From assembly GCA_012845835.1 (NCBI GenBank), contig JABAKD010000013.1, positions 9,489,128 through 9,553,127 of the forward strand: a stretch of 64,000 nucleotides of DNA, in the 5' to 3' direction. A program made the position numbers and the translations under genes. Within the stretch, counting starts at the first letter, position 1. Every line of letters begins with the position of its first letter. Below the pieces are notes generated by a model. It worked only from the letters and a program-made list of their open reading frames with translations. It was not told where the DNA came from and did not search any database. This document shows, piece after piece, positions 38,857 through 49,756 of this stretch. The DNA is from Undaria pinnatifida. Lineage: Eukaryota; Sar; Phaeophyceae; Laminariales; Alariaceae.

Positions 38857-39429
38857 TCAAAGCAAGCTCATAATAACCTTTCCCGTTCTAAGCCCTATCA
38901 CTGCTACAGGCCTCCTCACATGATGAAACGCATCCTCCGCAGCAGCAAGCCCCGACACCATCTTATCCATCCTTGACAGCGCGTATTTCGCACAAGTAGA
39001 CGCACGGTTCCTCGACCGAGACCTCACAATCATCGAGAATGCTTGCGGAGCCGGCAGATAGTCCAACACTACTTCCACCACACCATCGGGCAGGCGAAGT
39101 GAACCCGCCGAGATCGACGAAAACGGCGAGGGGGAGGACTGAAACGTACAAAGCGAGGAGGCACGCGAGGATGGGGATCTCGACGCTGATGACGATGGCG
39201 ATGAAGAGGAAGAGGAGAAGTCGAAGCGGCGAGGCGACGGCGGGGGAGTGTCTTGTCGACGGCGCCGGCGGCGGGGCAGAGAGGACAAGGAGTCGATCAT
39301 TGTCATCCTCCTGTTCAGGGTGGCCACCGGTGGCGCACGGGCGGGGCTCTTGATTTTGGAGTCTGCAACGCCACGGCTGCTGCAAGAAGTGGGGTGCGGA
39401 AGGGAAGGGATGGACGCGCGCGAGAGCAA
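38857..39429 (-). CDS. Open frame with weak F-box-like stretch
   Basis: A 190-codon minus-strand frame, Ser/Arg-rich in its first half, then SLRLPDGVVEVVLDYLPAP, which resembles the opening of an F-box (LPDEVL..ILSYLP), then IVRSRSRNRASTCAKYALSR. The usual Leu/Val-Cys-Trp continuation of an F-box is missing. Base composition is more G/C-rich than the surroundings. Function not assigned. Confidence 0.3.
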   Translation of the reverse strand: MLSRASIPSLPHPTSCSSRGVADSKIKSPARAPPVATLNRRMTMIDSLSSLPRRRRRRQDTPPPSPRRFDFSSSSSSPSSSASRSPSSRASSLCTFQSSPSPFSSISAGSLRLPDGVVEVVLDYLPAPQAFSMIVRSRSRNRASTCAKYALSRMDKMVSGLAAAEDAFHHVRRPVAVIGLRTGKVIMSLL

Positions 39430-39794
39430 ACCGAGGAGGAGGGAAGGGGATGAGGAGTGTGATACCCTGGTTTGATAGCATGTGTATATGATGACTTGCT
39501 CTTATATTTAGATCTGTACAATTTGTAAGACTTGCTGTGCTGGTGAGAGCTACACGCATTGCGATGGGCACTCGTGGAGTGTTGGATGCGGCAAGCAACA
39601 TGTGGCTCCTTAACCTGCAAATTGCTGCTTGCGCCCGTGCCAGAAGCAACAGGTCCGAAGAGGGCACACGCCATCGCTAGGCTTTGGCCACACTGCAGTT
39701 GTTTATGCAGAATAGTGGGCTCGTGCTGGAAGGCTCCGCAAACTCACCAATCGCTCCATCGAAAATAGTATTGTGCGACTAATTCTACGATAGC
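39430..39794. other. Intergenic, nothing recognised
   Basis: Short frames only. Confidence 0.4.
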
Positions 39795-40030
39795 CCCCCC
39801 ACAAAACCATCGATTTTCTTCAAGGAGTTTCGTGGCTGCTCGACACGAGCAAGGATACTATTTGACAAAGAGTCCTCACATATATATTTTATTGTTTTTC
39901 AAAGGGCTATTGAACCAAGACGTCGGGATGGTAAGGGGCACCACTGTATTTCAGGAGGAGATACGGCCTGCAGCTGGTTTCAAAACCGGCGATTTTGTTA
40001 AAAAAAAGTTGGGGGGGCTACCGTTGAACG
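39795..40030 (-). repeat. Family E repeat, inverted third copy
   Basis: In minus orientation it follows the two units at 9285-9720 (AAAACCAGCTGCAGGCCG, CTCCTGAAATACAG, CATCCCGACGTC, CGTGTCGAGCAGCCACGAAA). It is bounded by C and G runs. Confidence 0.7.
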
Positions 40031-40385
40031 ATTCGTACGAAGTAGTCCACTTCCAGATTTCATAACGTAAAGTAAGGTAAATGGGCCTCTCCTCTACATG
40101 CTGGAGAGACAGTGTCAAATAATAACCACGAGGTTGTCTCTAATCACGGCGTCCACTTAATAATACGCTGCTGCAGTTAGTGACTCCGGTTTGCTTCGGT
40201 TCAACAAATGTTACCCCGTAGAAGGCTGGCAGCGCATGGCAACGATTCGAACGGAGGAATGCGATTGGGTACGATGCGATCTTGTGCGATCCTATGCGAT
40301 TTATGATAATTAAAGCGATGTTATGCTATCATATGCGATCTACTGTAGTGCGATTTATTGTGATCAACGCGGTGCAGTGCGGGCG

Positions 40386-40634
40386 CATGCTACGATAGAG
40401 GTAGCACTTTTCGTCTGAAATGTTTTCTAAATGACGGGACTCCTTAACCCAAAATCGCCGGAAATAGGTCATTTCTTTTTCTGCGTGATTCTCGTTATGT
40501 ACGTAGGCCATTGGAGTTTTCATCCGGTAGCAGTTTTAGTTTTCTCCAAATCATTTTGTGGGAGAGGTCTTAAGCTCCCAAATTGAGGAGTAGTATTAAG
40601 AAAAAAAGTGGTGCACCTCTATCGTAGCACGCCT
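40386..40634 (+). mobile_element. Miniature inverted-repeat element, family A, best copy
   Basis: GCATGCTACGATAGAGGTAG at the left and GTGCACCTCTATCGTAGCAC at the right form a clear terminal inverted repeat. Interior markers GACTCCTTAACCCAAAATCG and TTCATCCGGTAGCAGTTTTA. No protein inside. Confidence 0.85.
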
Positions 40635-41323
40635 CTGCGATGCGACGCAAGCCCAGCCTAGTTCTCGATAGCGAGGATGGATGTCCTTAGCGTCTAACGC
40701 ATCGAGCAATACGCACGTATTACGTCGTCATCACTACCACGTTAACGTTGACGACAATGGTTGGGTGACAGACTGACGTAGTCAACGACTCGAAAACAAT
40801 GCTGCGCCCACCTCATAATCTTGCTGGCAGTACCAGTAGTAGCGTGGGGGGCGATTCGCGGAGATGCATCAGGCCCTCTGTCTAGCGCTTCGACCTGTCA
40901 AATCAATGGGCGTTGCAGACCATCCGAAGGTTCGGCGTCGTTAAAGCCCAAGATCTCGAGACCTTTCGGCTCTTTATTGTCGTCAATCCTTGCTAACGTT
41001 CAGCTATTGACGAGATGTTGGGCTCTTTGTCGTTAATCCTTCCTATCACGCCGCCACTTGTACCGCTAGGATACTCAACGCAAAAATATCAATTCCATGC
41101 CCGCATATGTGCGCGTTCATGATACCAACAGCGTAGGATAAAAAACTCCACGCATACATAACCGTCCCTCTCCGGGTTGGAAGACATATCCTTAGTCGCT
41201 GTCAGGTACTCTCGTTTGCGCCCGTGCCTTTGATCCCACCATTGGAAGTGCTCCCTAGCACGAACGATGGTGAACAACCAACAACTCGATCCCTGGAAAC
41301 TCTGTCCTAAGGCCTTGTCACAC

Positions 41324-41574
41324 GGTTGCTGCGATAGAGGTATCACTTTTTGGCCGAAATATTTTGGTAAATGACGGGGCTCCTTAACCCAAAATCGTCG
41401 GAATGTCGTACTTTTTCTTGCAATATGTCTTGGTTTTTGTACACAGGGCATGAGTCTGCTCATCAGGTTTCACTTTTTTGCTTCCCTTAAATTTCAGTTT
41501 TTGGGTCAGGTATAGAGCTCCCTCAAGCGAGGAGCCTCAGCAAAAAAAAAGGTGCACCTCTACAGTAGCACGCG
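41324..41574 (+). mobile_element. Miniature inverted-repeat element, family A
   Basis: GGTTGCTGCGATAGAGGTAT at the left, GTGCACCTCTACAGTAGCAC at the right; interior GGCTCCTTAACCCAAAATCG. Further fragments lie at about 41780-42012 and 42410-42700. Confidence 0.8.
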
Positions 41575-42943
41575 TTGTTTAAACAGGCACATGGGATGTG
41601 CGTAGTGAGACCCCCAACACGAACGCGAAGAAGCACAAGCACGAACGAACACAGACAATGGGCTACGATGGGGGTGGCATACTTGGCCGAAAGCTTTTCC
41701 GACCGACGGTGTTCCTCGATTCGAGGAAGCTGCCCGCTATGCATGCCACGGACGCATAGTACGGAAGGGGTCCACCATTGTTTTCATTGAAGGTCCTCAC
41801 TTGAGGAGGTCTCTATCAAATACGTCACCCAAAAAACGATTTTGAGCTAAAAAAAAAAGTGCCCCCCCATGAACATTTCCATGGCTTATTAGCGTAAACG
41901 CCGAAAATTACCGGGGAAAAAAAACGAAATTCCGACGATTTTGGGTTAAGGAGCCCCGCCATTCACAAAAAAAAAAAAAAAAAAAAAGTGCTACACCTCT
42001 ATCGTAGCTGGCGTCCGTTCAACCATTCTATGCGGTGCGCTTGCATTTTTCTGAAAACCAGTGCATAGGTGAGTGCGAATTTCTCCTCACATGAAGAGTC
42101 GCAGAAAAATCAGGTGCTACCTTTACCCCAGCATGCATCGACAAGGTGTCCTTCATGTTTCATTCAAAAGCACGAATCGTTTTTCATTCCCTGGGATGGA
42201 CCTCGCACTGAGCGCGTACTCGGCGCGGTGGTTTATCCCTGGCGAGCCCCCCCCTGGTTCGGAGCTGTTGGAGACCTCACCCAATCCAACCCAGTACGTT
42301 CATTGATGGTCGGCGGCAGCGTTACAGTGATGACACATTCACGGTATGCTAGCGTAGGCGAACACATAAGTTTTATGAGGATCCTCGCTTCAGCGGCTCT
42401 CTAAACGGATGAGTGCTAGTATTGAGATGGAAAATTGAGGCCATTTTATTTTTCTGAACGCGGAGGCTCCTTAACCCATCTTAACCCGAAAACCGTCGGA
42501 ATGGTGTCATCCTTGTTTTGCAATAGTTTTTTATTTTGTGTACCCATGATAGGCCATGGGAAGGTTTGTTTGTTCATCGGGTTGCACTTGCAGTTCACTC
42601 TGTTATTAAGTCAGCTTTTGCCTCAGAAGCCATAGGCCTCCTCATCATGTTTAGATTCTCGGTATAAGAAAAGCGCGGTGCACCTCTACGATAGCAAGTG
42701 TCTAGTAGCACTAATAGTAAGTCACGAACTTGAAAACAAGAACGTGAGGGAAGCCCGATCCACAATCCCTCGGACGCTTGCCACGGCAGGGGTGCCCTTG
42801 TATTGCAACTATTAATAGCGTTTTTGAGGCTCCTTGCAGTCGAAATGGTCTATTCCTCTCCCTACAACTGACTTTCGAGATTCGTTGGGAGCGCAACACG
42901 AGGAACAAGCCCCATGGCCGAGATACCATACATCGCAAAACGA

Positions 42944-43203
42944 CGCGTGCCACGGTAGAGATAGGATGTTTTGGCTTTTTTTTTTTGTTCTGAATGACAC
43001 CCTCAACCCCCAAAAAATTGTCGGAGTGCCATTCTTTTTGTTGCTATATAGCCGGTATGTACGTTGTGTACCTAGGCCATGGGTTTGTTCATCGGATCAT
43101 CACTCAAAATCATTTTTGGGGTAAAAAAAGGCATAGAGCTCGTCAAGTGAGGAAGGAGCCCCAGAAAAAAAAAAATGGTGCGTCATCTACCGTAGAACGC
43201 GTG
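42944..43203 (+). mobile_element. Miniature inverted-repeat element, family A
   Basis: GCGTGCCACGGTAGAGATAG at the left, GCGTCATCTACCGTAGAACG at the right; interior CACCCTCAACCCCCAAAAAA. Confidence 0.75.
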
Positions 43204-43316
43204 AAACACAAATGGAATACAGACGATATTGAGTAGGTCTCTCTTCCACTGGGGAGCCCCATTAGTCGGCCACATTCTGGACAGCAAGAGGTGCTGCATG
43301 ACCAAGGCTACCGCAG

Positions 43317-43740
43317 GGACGGGGGGGGTGTACTCATGTGTTGCTGGCCTTAGTCGTTTGGCCATTGGCCACGCATCGAGACGGAGCACCGCTCCTACTC
43401 CTAATAAAGACACTTCGAACATTTGGGCACTCATTACGCTTTTTCCATACAGCACACGAAAATGTTTGCCTATCTTATCCCCTTCCTGTTTCGCCGTCTG
43501 TGGCCGCCATCTATCTCCCAGGACAGCGATCTTTCTCTCGCTTCTCTCTAGTCTACCAAACTCCCCCATGTTACATTCGTCCAATTTCCCCATCTCCTCC
43601 TCTAATACATCCCGTTCCTCCTTGCATAATTCACATTCTCCTACTGTGCGAGTCCTACTCTTTCATGATTGTGCCACACGGGCACATATGTGCATCCACG
43701 TCCTCCTCCTCCCGACTACTGGTATATCTCTTTCTTCTCT
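43317..43740 (-). pseudogene. Retroelement-like coding tail with C-x2-C motif
   Basis: Minus-strand translation gives RTRTVGECELCKEERDVLEE, EMGKLDECNMGEFGRLERSE and RKIAVLGDRWRPQTAKQEGD. A frame break or stop lies upstream of the CELC motif. The 3' two thirds (43317-43530) is repeated, more decayed, at 55545-55915. The Cys pattern after an Arg-rich stretch resembles the terminal zinc knuckle of non-LTR retrotransposon ORF2 proteins, but this is inference. Confidence 0.45.
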
Positions 43741-44312
43741 TTCTGGTGGGTCCAGGTCCCCTACACGAGATCACAGTTCAGGCTAACGTAGGGGGACTAT
43801 GTTATTTTTGGAAATTCTGTGCAGTGGCTCGGGGCAAGTCGCCCAAGTGACCCCCCTGTGCGTTTGCGGTCAACTTAAGTATTCGTGTAAACCTTTTTTT
43901 GGCGAAATGAATCCGCGAATGAAATGGTAAGCTACACGCCGCGCCGAAAAAAATCGCCGATAGTCTTATTGTCAGCGAGGCACAGAGTCAACAGTGCGAG
44001 TGGCTCAAGCCCGGAAGCGCAAAAAAAAGGAGTACCCCCGTATGATACTGCAATACCGTATCCTTGGCCCTGTACAGCTATCATAGCACGCGACCTTGGG
44101 CTAGGTGTCTAGTATCTAGTCTAAAGAAATGCCTGTAAATTGGTATCGGATGCAAAGATATGACACATTAACATCGGACACATACTGCGGTACTCGTGGA
44201 GGTGCGGCCTTTTTTTTTTTCTGAATCTTCTCACCTCACTCGAGGAGCTCTATACTTCAACCCCCTCCCCAAAAAAAGCGATTTCGAGAAAAATGACAGT
44301 GTAACCCCGACG

Positions 44313-44523
<211 letters not shown>

Positions 44524-44527
<4 letters not shown>

Positions 44528-44688
44528 CTCACATCAACTCGCATAATCAAGTCCGTGGTCACAGGGCAGGCTCCAGTCACTCTGGAGCTGAGGAATACCC
44601 CAGGGAAAAAACACAAACAAACCAAAGGTGGTACACGCATATATCACAGCTGACGCAATTCATGCCTCCACCAGAAACATATAAAAGA
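44524..44688 (+). repeat. Family D repeat, copy 2
   Basis: Same sequence as 12897-13075 and directly follows the (GTT)n run. The shared junction suggests that the TTG run is part of the element. Confidence 0.85.
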
Positions 44689-47241
44689 CATACAAACCCG
44701 TGGACCAGTTATACAAACAAAACAACCTTTTCGCAAAAACTAGGATGACATTCTGACGATTTTGGGTTAAAGAGCCACGACGCCGTTCGGAAAAATAGTT
44801 TAGCCAAAAACGGGTATACCTCTATCGTATGATAGCACGCGTAACGGGACAGATCGGATCCCATTTAATGACCTGTGTCCTTTACGGCAGACAGATCTCG
44901 GGTTTACATACAATCTCTGCATGGCCTAGATAATGTTTTCTGGTGGGAGCCGCATGATCTGCATGACTTGGCACGTGTTTCATGGGTTGGATCTGTACTA
45001 CACAGATCCTGCGCAACATATCATACAGACAGAGATATGATCTATATGATATATATATATCTATATGATCTATGTGACATATATAATTCTAGATCGTGAT
45101 CTGTCCGACGTGTGAAACACATTCAGTAGCTCCTGACTTGAGCAGCTCCATCAATAAAAAAGCTCTGGACTCAACTATGTAACCCTTATTTCTATACACC
45201 GGTACAGTGTAATAGCATGGCTCTGTAGTTATGGATTACGCACCACGAGAGCTACGACGTTGAAACCCGTTGCAGGATCTGCGGCGTTCATGATCTGTCC
45301 ACCGACGAGGAAGTCCATCGCGTCGGTCATCGCTCCTGGTGCGGCGTGGGTGGCATAGAGGGTCGATGCCAGGTCAGATTATCAGGTCATGGATATTTGG
45401 AAGAAAAATATATCCAGGGCTAGGATTGTTGGCTCAGCATGGTAACGCGTGGCATGAGGGGTGTGTTTCCGCTATTAATAGGGGGGAAAATCTGGCAGGA
45501 TACGGGTGGATGCTGAGAGTCCCGCAGAGGACACGTCTAGTTGCAGCTGGTCTACGATGTAGAATGGTAGCACTGTGTAGCAGTACTGTAGAGCTACTAG
45601 TGGTAGCATCATCAGCGGCAGCTTAGATTAGACTGTTAATACTTACGAGGAATCCCTCGCAACTACTAGGCACGAGGGTGTTTGCGAAATACCAAATATG
45701 GTTGGGAAGGAAACACATAAAAACAACGACCATAATAACCCAACGCCAACCCAACCCAAGGAAAATAAAATTAGGTAGGGCTGCTGTGGGCAAAGAGTGA
45801 AAAGGGCCAAAAATGACAGCTCTAAACTATTTTTTCGTGGGTTAAGTTGAGTCTTGGGTTACGACGTCAGTTCGTTTCACATGTTTTTCAACCCAACCAA
45901 ATTTTTGCATCTCGCAATAGCCGATTGCGATGTGGTGCGAGTATTATCTCGTATGCCGTTGTTGCGGGTATGGCAAGAGCGTTCTGCAAGAAGATAATGA
46001 ACGGCATAATTTCGAACGAATGATCGTTTGTTTGGCTTGCCAGATCGTTATTGGAGATACTATAAATATTAGTAGAAGAACACGATAACATCGCTGCGCA
46101 GACAGCAAGATAATAGCCACAGTGCAGGCCTTCGGCATGGCGCGGCAGCTAGACCCCCTCAAGCCGCAGACGACGGGCTCTATAAGCCCCGTGTGCCTAG
46201 CGGAAAGAGAGTTCGCAACACTGCACTACCACGCTATAATGCCACGCGATCTTGGCAAATACGCCTATTTACGTAGATGCAGGGTATGCTAAAAAAACAT
46301 GCGTTCGAGATAAATGAAAAATGATACTGGAAAATGATGACTCTCTGCTCGCGGTCCGTTGCTTCTTTCGGAGTTTTTGTCTCGAGTCACGAAGTTTTGA
46401 GATCCACTAGACTAATCTCCGCCAATCTTCAAATGGTCGTCCGCACGGGCGCTCGCCCCTCTCCCCGGCTGGACTGCGACGTGTGTCTGCTTGTTTGTGG
46501 GCGGTCTGTGCGCGATTGATTGTGGTTGTGGCATGATCTCCATGTCGCTTATCGCGCATCGATTTGAATATTGCTACTACTACTTCTGTACACACATACC
46601 ACTCATGCACGACATGAAAATGAACAGTGAAAGAAAGTTGTTCTTGGAACAACGGTCGATGCCATGTGGTATTGTTTCAGGTCTTGCACCGCATCTCGCA
46701 AAACTTGCAATGAGAAATTTCTCGCAAGGCGGCAGACAGGCACCCTTACCCAATGCCCAACCCGTGCTGGAGGGAAGGAGGGGTGGAGTGTGCTTACTTG
46801 GGACCTTTGCCGACGATGTGCGTTCGTCGTAGATGTCGTGAAGAGATCGGAGAAAGCTGATTTTTCTTTCCAAAGCGTTGCTCCAAATTTGAACTTTGCA
46901 GCTATTTGAACTTTGCCGCTTTGCAGTCCACGCACGCCACGGAGCGGTAGGCCAACTTACTGGTGCCGGAAGAGCGACCCTCTTCCGTACAAGCTCTGCC
47001 TAGAAGGATCGCGATGCAGCACGAACAACCAGCAACCTGCAAGCATGCGAGTCAAGCCAACACAGACGAGGCACAGAACTGGAACAGGGCGAGCACGCTG
47101 CTGTCGCACCGATCCTGACGTCCCCTGCGTCCCATCCTAATTTGAATATTGAAACCGCCTCTTTGTAAATACAAACCCAAGAACACACCCTGTGACACCC
47201 AACACCCGACTCGCCACACCCAGTTCAACAAGCCAGCCTGA
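44689..47241. other. Intergenic, nothing recognised except fragments
   Basis: 44748-44850 is an inverted family A fragment (GACGATTTTGGGTTAAAGAG, CCTCTATCGTATGATAGCAC). 45030-45080 is an AT-rich palindromic GATCTATATGAT cluster. A plus frame at 46620-46830 and a minus frame at 46603-46935 are open but unconvincing. Confidence 0.4.
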
Positions 47242-47421
47242 TATGGTCAAACCGCAGAAGATCACCCTCAGCCCTTCGGAGGAATGTGTGGGCGGATCTC
47301 GACGATCGATAGGTGCTGGTGAAGATGGAAGCCCGGCTCCGTGGATCCTGATCGCAGCAATCGGAGCGGTATGCTTCACTGGAGCGGCCTGGGCTTTCAG
47401 CTCCTTTGAGCTCGATCCGTA
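47242..47421 (+). CDS. Exon-like start of a small membrane protein
   Basis: An ATG at 47242 opens MVKPQKITLSPSEECVGG, then a hydrophobic segment PWILIAAIGAVCFTGAAWAF of about 20 residues, then SSFELDPYV, running into a consensus donor GTGAGT at 47422. The arrangement (short hydrophilic N-terminus, one membrane span, good donor) fits a first coding exon. No downstream exon was identified and no family was recognised. The opposite strand is also open, so strand choice rests on the splice site and the hydrophobic segment. Confidence 0.35.
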
Positions 47422-48889
47422 CGTTGTGAGTGAACGTGGGAGGGGGCAAGCCTTGCGAGAGCGGAGGGGTTGGATTGGCGTGTGTTCTCCACGTTTTCCC
47501 TGCATCTCCGTTGGGTGTTTCTTCGCTCGTATCGGCTTCGATGCGTGCGGAGGTGGACTGCCAGTTAGTGTTCTCGCTTGACGACTGCTGCTGTACTGAC
47601 TGCTCTGTAGACTGATGTACAGACAGCAACAGGAAGCGGTTACGATCCGTAGACTTCGTTTGGTATGACGAGAGACGAGAGAGCTCGAGTGCTCGAGTCT
47701 GGAGTGTGCTATTGTTGTTGCCATTGGCTGGCCCGCGCCAGCCCCTGGTCACGGAAGGGTACACGGAACACGAGGGAGTCCACCAGGTAGGCGGGAAACA
47801 AACCAACAGTAGTTCCTTGGGGGTCCACCAGGAACACAGCCATGTCCACCACCTACCTGCTACATACCTGGTACCTGGTATTACGGTGTACACGCCCCTG
47901 TTGATAACATTTTGGGCTCTAAGGCATAGAGACTTGTCACCTGGATGGTATACTTCCAAGGTTGTGGAACACAATATACGCCGGTGATAAATTGGGAGAT
48001 CGTTTTATTTTTGATATAACGGTGGGTGGGGGGCGGCGAGTGTCATAACAGTGGCTGCGAATAACTACCACACTCCAAGCACGCTGCGGAGTCACGCGAC
48101 CGCCCCTGCCGACGTCGAGCCCTCCTTGGGTTCGGTTTCGGGTTAGGATTTAAAGTAGGTATAAGTCATGTTGGTCTGGGCCGACGTGCAAGATTGAATT
48201 TAACCGCAAACGACCGGTAGGACTTGCTGCATTGAAGCTGACCGCAAACGATCGGTAGGAAGTGGAAAAGTTGTTGCCGTGCCCGTCCTGCATTTCGAGA
48301 GAACAGGTATCTTGGGGATGTCATACCGAATACAAGGGCTTCGCTCGCGGGCGGCTGGGCGCCGCCCGCTACGCTTGCGGAAGGAGGAATGGACATTCAG
48401 TAGGAAGGCGGAAAAGAAGCACAAATGGCGCAACTGGCGACTTGAAAATGCCAAGAGGTCCATATATAGTACAACGGTACAGGATAGAGACGATTATGAT
48501 TATGAGTTTGTTATTATCATCCATTCGCCCAGTCCATGATGGGCACGTCGGAGGACTTGCTTGGCATATCCTTCCACCTCTCAGGTAGCACCTGTACACT
48601 TCTTATTAATAGTTCTCTCTAAGTCGATCATCAATAATAAATTATCGCAGACCCTAAACACCAGGCACGCGCTTGTCAAGGATGGAGACAGGAAAACTAC
48701 TACTTAAGATGTAAAGGAGCGCAGTGCCAAAAAAAACATGCTGGAAGCAGGAACTTGAACGCACACACCGCAAACATGTGAAGTACATTTGTATTCCTGA
48801 AAGACGAAGAGCACGCATTTAGGCATAGTTCTCAAAAAACGATGCTGGTATAATAAACCACAACTTGACGTTCTATAAAGAACGTGCTG
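47422..48889. other. Region between exon candidates, nothing recognised
   Basis: A plus frame at 48279-48539 includes a basic stretch KAEKKHKWRNWRLENAKRS but no known domain. AACGACCGGTAGGA and AACGATCGGTAGGA are repeated near 48207 and 48248. Confidence 0.35.
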
Positions 48890-49436
48890 TCAACATTGCT
48901 TCCGAAGGAGCATGCAGGCTTGCTTGGACTCTTCCTCCTCAGCGGAGGTACCCAGCACCTTGCACTCTTGTTTTTTGTCGATGATCTTGTGGATCTGTCC
49001 ACAAACGTTGAAGCATGGCGGGAGGACGTCGATAAGTATGCGTAAAAAAGTATTGGTACTTGTCTCCAGCAGACGTCGCAACCATCCAAATTATTGGAGC
49101 TCCTTTCGTTGTTAGTAATTGTTGTGGTATTGTTGTACTTGCTCTTGGTACTCGGAAAAAGAGCCGTACTTCATAGACTATATCCGCACGCCATCCCCTA
49201 GTCTTGAGTAAGAGACATGGATGTCTCGACTCGTGACACACAGGACGCAAGATAAGAGTAGAACGTACCTCGATGTCGAACGCCCTCGTGGCACCGTGGG
49301 AATGGAATGCGGGATGTATATCGAGCAAGTGGTCGCCTGCCTTCTTCAGGAGGTCACCGACCTTGATGTCGCCGGTGCACTTCGTGTTTATGTCCTCGCC
49401 GACTTGGCGGCCCTCGGCGGCTGCTTCGCAGGGCTT
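48890..49436 (-). CDS. Two exons of an unknown Cys-containing protein, 3' end complete
   Basis: Exon at 49269-49436 follows a TTTGCAG acceptor and ends GAG/GTACGT. The last exon, 49063 down to the TGA at 48890-48892, follows an AG at 49064-49065. The 205 bp intron holds a perfect TACTAAC branch-point word at 49111-49117 (minus strand), about 48 bases before the acceptor. Both exons are phase 0 at the junction. The protein reads KPCEAAAEGRQVGEDINTKC, GDIKVGDLLKKAGDHLLDIH, then ILIDVLPPCFNVCGQIHKII, DKKQECKVLGTSAEEEE and a CMLLRKQC end: seven Cys in about 113 residues. No family was recognised. The 5' exon(s) must lie beyond 49700, since no ATG exists on this strand between 49437 and 49700. Confidence 0.5.
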
Positions 49437-49756
49437 CTGCAAACGACAACAACGGATGGGAATACCTTGCGTTCAGTGAATGTTCAAAATAGTAAGGCCA
49501 CGTAGCTGTCGTCGATTTCCAAAGTTGGAAAGGAAGTCGTACAATTTAACACTGTTGTAATGAAAGCGGTCGTTTATGGGCAAAGCCCTGCTTGGTACCA
49601 CAACGTTGCTAACACCTATGAAACCACCACTGGGACAGGAACGAACGGGATTCACAGTCGCAACTGGTAAGCGTAAGCCCCGGTACACTGCTATATAAGG
49701 CCTACCGGCGGAATACCGACAACGAAGGGTAAGAGACAGTACCTGCTGTATATATT

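Noticed and set aside
47225-47974. 249-codon minus-strand frame
   Set aside because: Composition looks random, no domain, and it competes with a better-supported plus-strand exon candidate.
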